DNA of 64,000 bases, from positions 5,704,337 through 5,768,336 of the forward strand of contig NZ_CP075169.1 in NCBI RefSeq assembly GCF_016865525.2. The letters run 5' to 3'. This document shows positions 26,460 through 35,417 of this stretch, one piece after another. The stretch's first letter is position 1, and every line of letters begins with the position of its first letter. Below the pieces are notes generated by a model. That model searched no databases, had not been told where the DNA came from, and saw only the letters and a program-made list of their open reading frames with translations. The DNA comes from Sodalis ligni. Lineage in GTDB: Bacteria; Pseudomonadota; Gammaproteobacteria; Enterobacterales; Enterobacteriaceae. The position numbers and the translations under genes were made by a program.

Positions 26460-27988
26460 AAAGCCACCTGTGCATATTCTTTATTCAGCAACGCAAGATA
26501 ATTTGCATAGAGGTCGGTATAACGCTGCTGCTGACTAGGAATGGGCCGTGTCAGGGTGCTTTCATCCAGCTGCACGAACTTTTCGCAAAGCGCGGACAGC
26601 AGGTCGGACGCCGCCGGTACCGGTTCCCCCGGCGTCGCCGCCGGCTGTAATCCGTCGCACCAGGCGGCCTGGATGGCGGCCCCCAGCGCGGCGGTTTCAT
26701 TTTGCCGTAGGCATACCACCGGGCAATCCATGATATCCGCCACCATCTGCCGCCAATGCCGGCTCTTCGATCCCCCGCCGATTAGCCTTATTTCCGTGGC
26801 GACGATCCCCTGGCTGCGGAACAGATCCAGGCCGTACCGCAGGCCGAAGGTGGCGCTTTCCACCACGGCGCGGCAGAGATTGTCTTCGGTAAAGTTGTCG
26901 GTATCCATGTTGTGCAAACTGGCTTTGGCATAAGGCAAGGCCGGCACCCGTTCGCCGTTGAAGAACGGCAGCATCAAGATTCCGCCGGCGCCGATTTCCG
27001 ACTGCTCCAGCGCCTGGTTAAACCGCACCAAATCCTGTTTGAACAGCTTCTGGACCGCGGACGTCGCCGAGGTGACGTTCATGGTGCAGATAAGCGGCAG
27101 CCAGCCGTTATTGCTGGAGCAAAAGCCGGCGATCATCGCCGAATCCGATATCACGGGAGTATCCGAATACGCAAACAGCGTGCCGGAGGTTCCCAGGCTC
27201 ATGGTAACCCGCCCCGGCCGGGTATTGCCGGTGCCGATGGCGCCCATCATATTGTCGCCGCCGCCGCTGGCGACCCGGGTGGTGACATTGACCCCCAGCC
27301 GCTCGGCCGCCGCCGGGCATACCGTTCCTATCAGGCTGTCGGCGCTCACCAGAGGCGGCAGGGCATTCCACAACCTGCCGCTGTCATCAATGAGTTCTAC
27401 CGTATGCCGGTCCCAACAACGGCGGCGAACATCAAACAAACCGCTGCCCGAGGCGTCGCCATATTCGGCGACGCGGTTGCCGGTAAGCCAGAAATTAAGG
27501 TAATCATGGGGCAGAAGCACCGTTTCCAGCCGCTGCCAAAGCGCCGGATGGTGGGTTTTCAGCCAGAGTATCTTTGACGCCGTATAGCCGGTGGCCACCA
27601 TAAGACCCAAGTGTTCGATGGAGCCTTTGACGCCGCCCAGCAGCGCCAGCAGCCGGTCGTTCTCCTCCGCGGTTTCGGTGTCGCACCAAAGCTTGACCGC
27701 CCGCAGCACCCGGCCCTCCTTGTCCAGCGCAACAAAGCCGTGCTGCTGGCCCGAGACGGCCATGGCCGCGATATCCGCCGGCGATATCCCGGCGGCCTTG
27801 ACCGCACGCCCAAACGCCAGGCACAGGGCATCAATCCACCATTGGGCATCCTGCTCCCGGCGCCCGTTGGAGTTGGAAATCATTTCATGCGGCGCAGAAC
27901 CCTCGCCAAGGGTTGCCCCCTGCTCGGTATCGATAATGACGACCTTGGTTCCCTGGGTCCCGCAGTCAATCCCGGCATAAAGAGGCAT
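26456..27988 (-). CDS. xylB: Xylulokinase
   Basis: Phosphorylates D-xylulose to D-xylulose 5-phosphate for entry into the pentose phosphate pathway. FGGY kinase of 510 residues: N-terminal YAGIDCGTQGTKVVIID, AMAVSGQQHGFVALD with KLWCDTET, the signature GYTASKILWLKTHHP, DYLNFWLTG, and the ATP-binding EIRLIGGGSKSRHWRQMVADI. It follows the dehydrogenase gene by 3 bp and overlaps the ATPase gene by 4 bp. GGAG precedes the ATG. No xylose isomerase gene is nearby; D-xylulose would come from a pentitol or from D-lyxose. Confidence 0.93.
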   Translation of the reverse strand: MPLYAGIDCGTQGTKVVIIDTEQGATLGEGSAPHEMISNSNGRREQDAQWWIDALCLAFGRAVKAAGISPADIAAMAVSGQQHGFVALDKEGRVLRAVKLWCDTETAEENDRLLALLGGVKGSIEHLGLMVATGYTASKILWLKTHHPALWQRLETVLLPHDYLNFWLTGNRVAEYGDASGSGLFDVRRRCWDRHTVELIDDSGRLWNALPPLVSADSLIGTVCPAAAERLGVNVTTRVASGGGDNMMGAIGTGNTRPGRVTMSLGTSGTLFAYSDTPVISDSAMIAGFCSSNNGWLPLICTMNVTSATSAVQKLFKQDLVRFNQALEQSEIGAGGILMLPFFNGERVPALPYAKASLHNMDTDNFTEDNLCRAVVESATFGLRYGLDLFRSQGIVATEIRLIGGGSKSRHWRQMVADIMDCPVVCLRQNETAALGAAIQAAWCDGLQPAATPGEPVPAASDLLSALCEKFVQLDESTLTRPIPSQQQRYTDLYANYLALLNKEYAQVAL

Positions 27989-27991
27989 GTT

Positions 27992-29026
27992 TTACTCCAT
28001 TTCCAACATGATTTTGATATCTGTAGGATTGCCCGCCGCCGCGCGCTCAAAGGCTTCTATGCCTTCGGCAAATTTGTAGGTGGCTGAAATAAGCGGTTTG
28101 ACGTTCAATTTTCCGGAACTCAACAGGCGCAGGGTGCGCGGATACATATTGGCGTAGCGGAAAATGGTTTTGAACGTCACTTCCTTCGCCTGGGCGGCCA
28201 CGATATCCAACGGCGCGGCGTCTATGGGCATACCGATCAACACCGCGGTGCCCCCCGGCGCGATATGTTCGCTGACGGTGGCGATAGCCGCTTTTGAACC
28301 GCTGCATTCAAACACGATATCCACGCCGTTGCCGCTGGTCAGTTCGCTGACCTTTTGCGCCAGTTGGCCGCTTTTGATGTTTACCGCGTGCAGGCCCTGA
28401 TAATTGGCGGCAATTGCCAGTTTCTCATCGAATACATCGCAAATGATGACTTCCGCACAGCCCCCGGCCAGGGCGGCCAATGCCGTTACCACGCCGATGG
28501 TGCCCGCTCCGATCACCAGGGCGATGTCGCCGGGTTTGATGCCGGCTTTGGTTGCCGCGTGCATGCCGATGGCTAAAGGTTCAACCATAGCCCCTTCGGC
28601 GAAACTCACATTGTCCGGCAGCGGGAAAGTAAAGGCGGCGGGATGGATCAGGGTTTCACGCAGGCTGCCGTCGATGGGCGGCGTCGCCCAGAAACGCACG
28701 GCCGGGTCGAGATTGTAAATGCCCGCGCGAGACTGCGGCGACTGCATGTCCGGGATGCCCGGCTCCATGCAGACCCGATCGCCCACCTTGATGTGCGTGA
28801 CTTTCTTGCCCACCGCCAGCACGGTGCCGGAAGCTTCATGGCCCAGCACCATGGGAGCCTGAACGACAAAAGGTCCGATACGTCCATGCTGGTAATAATG
28901 GATGTCGCTGCCGCAGATGCCCACGGAGTGGATTTTGACCTGAACGTCGGTTTCCTCCAGAGTTTCATCAAACGCTTTATTCTGAATGGAGATTTTGCCG
29001 GCTTTCTCTAGCACTAATGCTTTCAT
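27992..29026 (-). CDS. Zinc-type polyol dehydrogenase (xylitol/L-iditol dehydrogenase)
   Basis: NAD-dependent medium-chain dehydrogenase, 344 residues from [11 protein letters not shown], chosen for its GGAG and because earlier codons are not family-like. Zinc ligands: C and S-D-I-H region [27 protein letters not shown], and E in [11 protein letters not shown]. The Rossmann loop is [18 protein letters not shown]. The structural-zinc Cys cluster is replaced ([21 protein letters not shown]). It is typical of xylitol dehydrogenases making D-xylulose, the substrate of the kinase directly downstream. It heads the operon. Confidence 0.88.
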   Translation of the reverse strand: MKALVLEKAGKISIQNKAFDETLEETDVQVKIHSVGICGSDIHYYQHGRIGPFVVQAPMVLGHEASGTVLAVGKKVTHIKVGDRVCMEPGIPDMQSPQSRAGIYNLDPAVRFWATPPIDGSLRETLIHPAAFTFPLPDNVSFAEGAMVEPLAIGMHAATKAGIKPGDIALVIGAGTIGVVTALAALAGGCAEVIICDVFDEKLAIAANYQGLHAVNIKSGQLAQKVSELTSGNGVDIVFECSGSKAAIATVSEHIAPGGTAVLIGMPIDAAPLDIVAAQAKEVTFKTIFRYANMYPRTLRLLSSGKLNVKPLISATYKFAEGIEAFERAAAGNPTDIKIMLEME

Positions 29027-29051
29027 TTGATCGCTCCGAAATTTATCATTA

Positions 29052-29069
29052 AATGATATCGATAACATT
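29052..29069. promoter_or_regulatory. LacI-type operator O1
   Basis: AATGATATCGATAACATT, a CG-centred near-palindrome 26 bp upstream of the dehydrogenase start. It shares 16 of 18 bases with O2 at 29199. Confidence 0.65.
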
Positions 29070-29198
29070 GATTGATGCAAATCCTAATGGAAAGCTTGTT
29101 ATTATTTTGTGACGGAGTCAGAACTTTTATTAAATATTCGAAAGTATTATTTGTGACGACTCAGTGCATATGACACGCCGGCATGGGTTCGCCTTTTA

Positions 29199-29216
29199 AA
29201 TGAAAACGATAACATT
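29199..29216. promoter_or_regulatory. LacI-type operator O2
   Basis: AATGAAAACGATAACATT, 15 bp upstream of the isomerase start. Its centre is 147 bp from that of O1, close to 14 helical turns, compatible with looping by a LacI tetramer or two dimers. Confidence 0.65.
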
Positions 29217-29230
29217 ATTAAGGGGATAAG

Positions 29231-29788
29231 ATGATCAACACCTCTCGTACCACTGCACTCGAACAAACGCAGCATATGTTCGAATCTGCTCATATCATGT
29301 TAACGACAAAAGAAAGGGAAAACATTGAGATAGCTGATTTCGGCCTGGGTGATTATCCCCGTTCGGGACTGCAGCTGCTGACCTATATCAATTCGCCGCG
29401 CTACTGTGCCAAAGAGCTGGTGCTGTTGCCCGAGCAGACCTGCCCGGAACATCTTCACCCCCCTTTCAATCAGGGGCCGGGCAAGCAGGAGACGTTTCGC
29501 TGTCGCTGGGGGGAAGTCTATCTGTTTGTGGATGACGATAGCCTGACGCCGAATAAACGCCAGGACGGTTCCCTCATGTGCCGACCGCCGGAAGGCTTTG
29601 AAAAATATTATACTTGTCATAGATATATACTCTTAAGGCCCGGCGAACAATATACCATCGCTCCCAATACCCGGCATTGGTTCCAGGCCGGCGCGCAGGG
29701 CGCCGTCGTGTCGGAATTCTCCTCGGAAAGCCGCGACGATTACGATATTTTTACCGATCCGAAGGTCGTGCGCGCCTCGACGCTCTAA
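29231..29788 (+). CDS. D-lyxose ketol-isomerase-like cupin
   Basis: A 185-residue cupin of the D-lyxose isomerase (YdaE) family, which interconverts D-lyxose and D-xylulose (also mannose/fructose) with Mn2+. Metal ligands are visible: H-x-H in CPEHLHPPF, E in GKQETFRCRWGEVYLF, and H in IAPNTRHWFQAG. It sits opposite the dehydrogenase-xylulokinase operon, sharing its control region and operators, so D-xylulose from lyxose can feed the kinase. GGGG lies 7 bases before the ATG. Confidence 0.88.
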   Translation: MINTSRTTALEQTQHMFESAHIMLTTKERENIEIADFGLGDYPRSGLQLLTYINSPRYCAKELVLLPEQTCPEHLHPPFNQGPGKQETFRCRWGEVYLFVDDDSLTPNKRQDGSLMCRPPEGFEKYYTCHRYILLRPGEQYTIAPNTRHWFQAGAQGAVVSEFSSESRDDYDIFTDPKVVRASTL

Positions 29789-29854
29789 TGCCCGCCGGCG
29801 ACAACCGTCTCCGGGAGACTGGCATCATCAGCATTGTTATGTCATGATAGAATA

Positions 29855-30925
29855 ATGATGCACAATGATAGCTTAGACTGTGGGGCGCCTGTGGTAGCAT
29901 CTCGACATCGGAAGGCGACGCTGGAGAGCGTCGCGGCTCAATCAAATGTTAGTAAGATCACCGTGTCCAGAGCCTTTACGCATCCGGAAAAAGTTCATCC
30001 CGACACGTTGAAACGCGTCCTGGACGCGGCTGAAAGCATGGGTTACATCGTCAATGCCGCGGCCCGGACCCTGCGGGCCAAGGCCAGCAAAACCATCGGG
30101 ATCGTCAATCCCGATATGAGCAATCCTTTCTTTGGGCAATTGGCTAAAGAGATGACGCTGGCCGCGCATAAAGAAGGCTATGACACCCTGATTTTCGATT
30201 CCTATGAGTCGCAGGAAATAGAAAACCGTATCATTGACAAGCTCATCGGCTACGGCGTCGATGCGATTATTCTTTCCGTTATTTCTTCCGACAGGTCCTA
30301 TTACCCCGCCTATTTGAAACGGCTGGAAATACTGAATATCCCCGTGGTATTGGTGGACCGGGATCTCAACGTCAAGAACTGCAGCGGGGTATATATCGAT
30401 AACCTTGACTGCGGGCTACAGGCCGGCCGCTACCTGCTGTCGAAGCAGGTCAACCGGGTGGTGGTGGTTTCAGGTCCGGAAGACTCAAACGTATCGCGGG
30501 ATCGCATCATTGGAATCAGCGCGGTATTACAGGGAGCCATTGAGAATCTGGACATATTGCACGCCGACTTTTTCATGATGCCGGCCTACCAGGTCACCAG
30601 CCGCTATATCGAAAGCAATCCCCTGCCGGATTATTTTGTCGGCACCAATAACCAGATTTCCCTGGGTATCATAAAGTCCTGTATCGATCATAAAATAAAA
30701 CCCCAGAAAGATGTCTCGCTGTTCAGTATTGACGAAATACCCGATGCCAATATCTACGGTTTCAGTTTTCCCTGCATCGCCCACAACATGAATGAAATTG
30801 CCTACCAGGCGCTGAATCTGGCCATCAGAAGGGCCACGGATGCGGATGTCGAACCCAGCAAAGTGATCATCCGTGGGAAAGTCATTTACCCCGGCTCCGT
30901 GACGGCGCTGCCGAGCAAAGGGTAA
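29855..30925 (+). CDS. LacI-family regulator of the pentitol/lyxose genes
   Basis: LacI/GalR repressor of about 356 residues. Helix-turn-helix with hinge: ATLESVAAQSNVSKITVSRAFTHPEKVHPDTLKRVLDAAESMGYIVNAAARTLRAKASKTIGIVNPDMSNPFF. The effector domain is periplasmic-binding-like (DAIILSVISSD, PVVLVDRDL, YFVGTNNQISLGIIK). The exact start is uncertain: 29855 is the first ATG, none of the candidates has a good ribosome-binding site, and a GTG at 29891 is also possible. Two LacI-type 18-bp sites upstream of the neighbouring genes are its likely operators. Confidence 0.9.
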   Translation: MMHNDSLDCGAPVVASRHRKATLESVAAQSNVSKITVSRAFTHPEKVHPDTLKRVLDAAESMGYIVNAAARTLRAKASKTIGIVNPDMSNPFFGQLAKEMTLAAHKEGYDTLIFDSYESQEIENRIIDKLIGYGVDAIILSVISSDRSYYPAYLKRLEILNIPVVLVDRDLNVKNCSGVYIDNLDCGLQAGRYLLSKQVNRVVVVSGPEDSNVSRDRIIGISAVLQGAIENLDILHADFFMMPAYQVTSRYIESNPLPDYFVGTNNQISLGIIKSCIDHKIKPQKDVSLFSIDEIPDANIYGFSFPCIAHNMNEIAYQALNLAIRRATDADVEPSKVIIRGKVIYPGSVTALPSKG

Positions 30926-30938
30926 AGACTGGCATGGG

Positions 30939-32384
30939 TCATTCCCTGGGATTCCTCTGCATTTGGCGCAGCCAGTGCATAAAGCCTTTTTTTCTGGGCG
31001 CCGGGGGCTGCTGTTGAACCACTGAATCCCTTTTTTGCGCACGGAAATGGGCCAATCTCACCATGACCTCGCGCAATTCCCCATGCTCCTCCAGCCAAGG
31101 TTCAAGATCGCCGTAACTGATTCGGTAAACCACGCAGTCCGTCATGGCGCTGAACCGCGCCACGCAGGCGCTGTGATCGACGATGCCGGTCTCCCCCATG
31201 ACTTCTCCCGGCCCCATGCGGCCTACCTCCAGTTCGTTATCCTGCGATCCGGTGGTCACCGACACCACCCCGGACTCGATAATGAGCAATTCCTCCGGCA
31301 CTACGCCCTGCTCAAGGATCACCTCGCCGGCGCTGAACAGCGTCAGCCGCATTTTTTCCCCGAGCTCGGCCCTGTCGTCGTCGCTGAGCATGCGCAACGC
31401 GCTCACGGTATTGAGCACCGCCGACTGCCGCGTCAGCGGTCTGACCGGGTTACCGCGATCCAGACTTTCCATGACCGACAGCTGGCGATAAATGAGGTCG
31501 TATAGCTGATTACGCACCGCATCGAGACGATCCCGGGATTTGACGTAGCCGGTCACTTCATATTCCACGTATCGTACATAGGCTTTTTTCACCAGCGCCC
31601 CGGACTGGGGCTGCAGCAGGAGTTCGCGGCAGCCTTGCAGCGCTTTCTCCAGGGCGTCCAGCGCCAGGCTGGGACGCAACCGCACGGGGAGTTCAACGCT
31701 GAGCGTAACGGAATGAAAATGATCGGGACGGCTGAAATTGACAATGCGCGTTTTGGCCGCCATGGCATTGGGGATCACCGCCATGCTGCCTTCCGGGGTC
31801 AATAAGTGGGTTGAGCGCCAATCGATCTCAATCACCTTCCCATCGATATCATCCACCCGTATCCAGTCATCGACGCGAAACGGCTTGGTGGCGTTGAGCA
31901 CAATGCCGGAAAATACGTCGCTCAGGGTGCTTTGCACCGCCAGGCCAAGGATAATCGCCACGGCGCCGGAGGTTGCCAGCAGGCCTTTCAGCGGTAAATC
32001 GAGCACGTAGGTTGACGCCGCCAAGGCAGCCATCAGGAAAATAAACGCCCCCAGCACGTCTTGCAGAAGATGGCCTTTACCGCCGATGCGGGGCGCCAAT
32101 ATCAGTATCATCAGCACGGTCAGCGTCCGGGCCCCCAACAGCCACCAGGCAATAGCCAGGATAATCACCAGTGCATGATAGGACGACGGTATTGCCGCCG
32201 GAATCGGGGACAAGGGGCTTAATCCGGCATTCATTAACGCCAGGCTGAAAAGGAAGTACAAACCCAGACGAATTAATACCTTCCAGCGAAACCATTTGTT
32301 TGCAAACCATTGCCACAGCGTCAGATCGATAGCCAGCAATAGCAAGGCGCACAGAAGCGGAAAAGAGAATCCCACGAGACCCAT
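30939..32384 (-). CDS. Mechanosensitive MscS-type channel with cyclic-nucleotide-binding domain
   Basis: A 481-residue inner-membrane channel. Several N-terminal helices (about 1-150) lead to the MscS pore and beta domain (GLLATSGAVAIILGLAVQSTLSDVFSGIVLNATKPFRVDDWIRV, then GSMAVIPNAMAAKTRIVNFSRP). A C-terminal cNMP domain (about 335-455) has the phosphate-cassette-like GRMGPGEVMGETGIVDHSACVARFSA. This fusion is known in cyclic-nucleotide-gated MscS homologues. It is convergent with the LacI gene and alone in its unit. Confidence 0.9.
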   Translation of the reverse strand: MGLVGFSFPLLCALLLLAIDLTLWQWFANKWFRWKVLIRLGLYFLFSLALMNAGLSPLSPIPAAIPSSYHALVIILAIAWWLLGARTLTVLMILILAPRIGGKGHLLQDVLGAFIFLMAALAASTYVLDLPLKGLLATSGAVAIILGLAVQSTLSDVFSGIVLNATKPFRVDDWIRVDDIDGKVIEIDWRSTHLLTPEGSMAVIPNAMAAKTRIVNFSRPDHFHSVTLSVELPVRLRPSLALDALEKALQGCRELLLQPQSGALVKKAYVRYVEYEVTGYVKSRDRLDAVRNQLYDLIYRQLSVMESLDRGNPVRPLTRQSAVLNTVSALRMLSDDDRAELGEKMRLTLFSAGEVILEQGVVPEELLIIESGVVSVTTGSQDNELEVGRMGPGEVMGETGIVDHSACVARFSAMTDCVVYRISYGDLEPWLEEHGELREVMVRLAHFRAQKRDSVVQQQPPAPRKKGFMHWLRQMQRNPRE

Positions 32385-32694
32385 TCACATTCACCATCAT
32401 CATCGGCAGCAAGATCCCAACAATACCTGATTTTGCAGTAGAGAGGTAATGTGAGCCTGCCCAAGGCGCTTAAAATGCCTGACCTTACACTTTTGCAATG
32501 CAAAGTGTTGCGTTGCATTTTTATATGGGACACGTCTCATAAAACCACACCTATCATACTTGAATGGTAGTCTTACATGTTCTAATTTGCTCTCATAATT
32601 AATTACTCTGCAAAGGACAACTGGTGATGAACATTGTAGCCGCCGTACTGCCTCATCTTTGGCTGTCGGCTTTGGGCGCGCAGGAGCTTTCAAA
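32385..32694. promoter_or_regulatory. Divergent intergenic region, channel / transporter
   Basis: A 310-bp region. It contains a palindrome ACACTTT-TGCAATGC-AAAGTGT (32487-32508), repeated TTGC/TGCA motifs just after it, and a small ORF (32627-32698) that leads into the transporter gene. Promoters for both flanking genes should lie here. Confidence 0.4.
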
Positions 32695-32698
32695 ATGA
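32627..32698 (+). CDS. 23-residue ORF coupled to the MFS gene
   Basis: Encodes MNIVAAVLPHLWLSALGAQE plus three residues. AAGGA lies 9 bases before the ATG. The stop overlaps the transporter start as ATGA, and AGGAG within it is that gene's ribosome-binding site. A translational leader is plausible; expression is unproven. Confidence 0.35.
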   Translation: MNIVAAVLPHLWLSALGAQELSK

Positions 32699-33996
32699 AA
32701 ATAAAACATCTTCGCTGGTGGATGATTGGCCTGGTTTCGCTTGGCACCATCATTAACGCTCTGGCAAGAAGCTCATTAAGCGTGGCCGCGCCGACGTTAT
32801 TTAAAGAAATACATATTACTGAACAGCAATATTCCTGGATTCTGAGCTCATTCCAACTGGCCTATACCGTCGCGCAGCCCATATGCGGTTATATCATCGA
32901 CATTATTGGCCTGAAACTCGGCTTTTTCATCATGATTGTCATTTGGTCGGTGACCAATATGGCCCATGCGGGATGCACCTCATGGGGCGGGTTGGCGTTC
33001 CTGCGCGGCATCATGGGACTCAGCGAAGCATCCGCCATTCCGTCGGGGGTGAAATGTAATTCCGAATGGTTCCCGGCCACGGAAAGAGGCATCGCCGGCG
33101 GTATCGCCAATATCGGTACCTCAATCGGTGCCATGCTGGCGCCGCCGCTGGTGGTCTGGGCGCTGTTGAAATACAACTGGCAGATGTCCTTTGTCATCAC
33201 CGGCGCCATAGGATTGGTTTTTGCCGTAATGTGGTGGTTCTTATACGACTCGCCGCAAAAACACACTATGGTGACCAAAGAGGAAGCGGACTATATCAGC
33301 GCGGGCCAAGAGCGGCATTTGATGGCCGACGGCAAAAAACCGGCGGTGATGTCCTTTTTCAAAATGCGCAATTTCTGGGGCATCGCCTTGCCGCGCTTTC
33401 TTGCCGATCCCACCTGGGGCACCATTAATTTCTGGCTGCCGATATATCTGATAACGGTACGCCACATGGAGCTAAAAGACATTGCCCTATACGCCTGGCT
33501 GCCCTTTCTCGCCGCCGATTTCGGCGGACTGGCCGGCGGCTTCCTGAATAAAATCATGATGAAGGTTTGGGGGGTAAACACCATCAATGCCCGTCGGCTG
33601 ACCTTTTCCCTCGGCGCGCTCATGATGCTGCCGCTGTCATTTGTCGGTTTTGTCAATAGCGCCTATGTGGCCATCGGACTGGTTTCCATCTGCGCATTTG
33701 CCCATCAAATGTTGTCCACTCAGTGTATCGTCATGGCCACCGACCTGTTCAAACGGGACGAGGTCTCCACCGTCAGCGGCTTCGCCGGTTCCGCCGGCTG
33801 GACCGGTATCCTGATTTGTACATTGATCATGGGCGCGCTGGTGAAAACCATCGGCTACAACCCGTTCTTTATCTTTTTAAGCGTACTGGACGTGGGCGGC
33901 GCGGTGATTTTATGGACCTTTGTCAAAGCGCCGAAGTTTGATGACAAATCCCCTTCCCAACCCCGAAGCGATTCCACTCTGGCGCCGATACATTAA
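32695..33996 (+). CDS. MFS transporter, ExuT-like (anion:cation symporter family)
   Basis: A 433-residue major facilitator of the ACS family, twelve helices, inner membrane. It runs parallel to E. coli ExuT: KIKHLRWWMIGLVSLGTIINALAR, QQYSWILSSFQLAYTVAQPICGYIID, the SSEWFPATERGIA-like NSEWFPATERGIAGGIANIGTSIGAMLAPPLVVWAL loop, and FWGIALPRFLADPTWGTINFWLPIYL. The likely substrate is a hexuronate or sugar acid. No uronate catabolic genes are in the window. The start at 32695 is supported by AGGAG; a longer frame has none. Confidence 0.88.
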   Translation: MKIKHLRWWMIGLVSLGTIINALARSSLSVAAPTLFKEIHITEQQYSWILSSFQLAYTVAQPICGYIIDIIGLKLGFFIMIVIWSVTNMAHAGCTSWGGLAFLRGIMGLSEASAIPSGVKCNSEWFPATERGIAGGIANIGTSIGAMLAPPLVVWALLKYNWQMSFVITGAIGLVFAVMWWFLYDSPQKHTMVTKEEADYISAGQERHLMADGKKPAVMSFFKMRNFWGIALPRFLADPTWGTINFWLPIYLITVRHMELKDIALYAWLPFLAADFGGLAGGFLNKIMMKVWGVNTINARRLTFSLGALMMLPLSFVGFVNSAYVAIGLVSICAFAHQMLSTQCIVMATDLFKRDEVSTVSGFAGSAGWTGILICTLIMGALVKTIGYNPFFIFLSVLDVGGAVILWTFVKAPKFDDKSPSQPRSDSTLAPIH

Positions 33997-34014
33997 GCCT
34001 TAAACGTGTTTCCC

Positions 34015-34115
34015 GGGAGATTCACCGTCGTTAACGATGAATCTCCCCATTCGGTTCATAAGGCGTTCAGTCGGACCCTAAACTCCTCTAGCCCATTAAA
34101 TGCATTGGGCTTTTC
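34015..34115 (+). terminator. Two stem-loops after the MFS gene
   Basis: First, perfect 10-bp arms GGGAGATTCA (34015-34024) and TGAATCTCCC (34038-34047) without a T-tract. Second, AGCCCA / TGGGCT (34090-34111) followed by TTTTCG. The second better resembles an intrinsic terminator. The rest, up to 34260, shows no gene. Confidence 0.6.
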
Positions 34116-34260
34116 GTTAGCGCTTCCTTGGTTGCAATCGCAGCAAGATCAATTTTCCACCCTGTGGGCTGACAGATTTGGTCGTTTTTTGATATTTTCT
34201 CGACGATTACTGTGACATTGTTTTCAGCCTAATTATTTTGACTTACATAAAGAGCGAACA

Positions 34261-34677
34261 ATGAGTATTTTCGGTTTAGGCAGTTGTAAACATCAAGCAC
34301 TCACCCCGGCGGAGCATGTCACAAGCCGGGAAATCACCGCATTGACCAAGCAGTTCAAAGAAATACGCAATACGCCGATCAACGCCTTCAATACACCGAA
34401 GACCATTAACACTAAGTTAACGGCATTGCGCGATCAGGTGGCCAACAAACTTGCCACGGTGAAAAATAACAAGGGCACTCATAACAGCAAGAAAGCAGGT
34501 CAATTGCATAAATTGTCTGCCGACGTTGATCAGGTTATGAAGGAAAAAGGCTTTACATTTAGGGTAGAGAAAACCGTTACGAAGAGCGCCGCAGAACGAA
34601 ACGAAGCCCTTGCCCTCGCCGCAGAGCGTAAAGATGATAAGGCTAATGGGCGGGATATGGGCGGTATGGTGAGGTAA
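34261..34677 (+). CDS. Hypothetical protein (138 aa), basic and helical
   Basis: No recognised family. The N-terminus MSIFGLGSCKHQALTPAEHV lacks a signal peptide; the body is Lys/Thr/Asn-rich (KFKEIRNTP-like QFKEIRNTPINAFNTPKTINTKLTALRDQVANKL) and the tail is polar (AERNEALALAAERKDDKANGRD). GC content is lower than that of its neighbours, it stands alone, and an upstream AT-rich leader precedes it. Size and composition would fit a small secreted effector or a phage-derived orphan, but nothing specific supports either. Confidence 0.5.
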   Translation: MSIFGLGSCKHQALTPAEHVTSREITALTKQFKEIRNTPINAFNTPKTINTKLTALRDQVANKLATVKNNKGTHNSKKAGQLHKLSADVDQVMKEKGFTFRVEKTVTKSAAERNEALALAAERKDDKANGRDMGGMVR

Positions 34678-34709
34678 GACCCGGCGAAGCCGTCGCAGGG
34701 TCCTGTCCG

Positions 34710-35417
34710 TCAGCCCTGGCTGTCCGGATAATTGGACGGGAAAAGCGCCCGGCGGCTCTCTTCGTCGCTGGCGGTTTTAAAATTGTGATCTTTACCCAGC
34801 GCCCGGGCGCGGCTCACGGCCTGACGGGCATCCACCCGCTGGAACCAGGCCTTCAGATGGGGAAATTTCCCCAGCGGATCGTCTTCGCCCTTGAATATCT
34901 TCGGCGCGCGGTCGAGCCAGCCCCAGGCTGATATATCGGCGATGGTAAACCCCTCTCCCACGATATACTCCCGTCCCGCCAGATGGTTATCCAATACCCG
35001 GTAATGGCGCTCCACTTCCCGGCGATAGCGATTGACGGCATAAGGAATAGCGTCCGGCGCGGCGTACTGGAAATGCACCGCCTGGCCGGAATAGGGTCCC
35101 ACGCCGGTGGCAATGAACAGCAGCCAGGACAGCAGTTCCGGCCGATCCTCCGGCGCGCCGAGGAATTTGCCGGTTTTTTCCGCCAGATAAAGCAGGATGG
35201 CCGTGGAGTCAAACACCCTGATCTCTTTGCCCCCCGGCCCCTCGCCGTCGGTAATCGCCGGCACCTTACCGTTGGGATTGATGGCCCGAAAGGCGGGCAG
35301 ATGTTGTTCCCCTTTGGCGGTATCCACCGGAACGGCGTCGTAAGGCAGCTGCGCTTCTTCCAGGAAGAGCGCGATTTTGGCGGGGTTGGGCGCCAAATTA
35401 AAGTAAAACGTGATCAT
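34710..35417 (-). CDS. Glutathione S-transferase, Nu-class-like
   Basis: Cytosolic GST of 235 residues from MITFYFNLAPNPAKIALFLEEA. Thioredoxin-fold N-terminal domain with the glutathione-site NPNGKVPAITD...FDSTAILLYLAEKTGKFL; all-helical C-terminal domain with GEGFTIADISAWGWLDR. It resembles YfcG/YghU-type (Nu-class) enzymes with disulfide-bond reductase activity. The start is chosen over one 30 bp upstream because the N-terminal strand begins here. A decanucleotide tandem repeat lies about 125 bp upstream, in its promoter region. Confidence 0.9.
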   Translation of the reverse strand: MITFYFNLAPNPAKIALFLEEAQLPYDAVPVDTAKGEQHLPAFRAINPNGKVPAITDGEGPGGKEIRVFDSTAILLYLAEKTGKFLGAPEDRPELLSWLLFIATGVGPYSGQAVHFQYAAPDAIPYAVNRYRREVERHYRVLDNHLAGREYIVGEGFTIADISAWGWLDRAPKIFKGEDDPLGKFPHLKAWFQRVDARQAVSRARALGKDHNFKTASDEESRRALFPSNYPDSQG

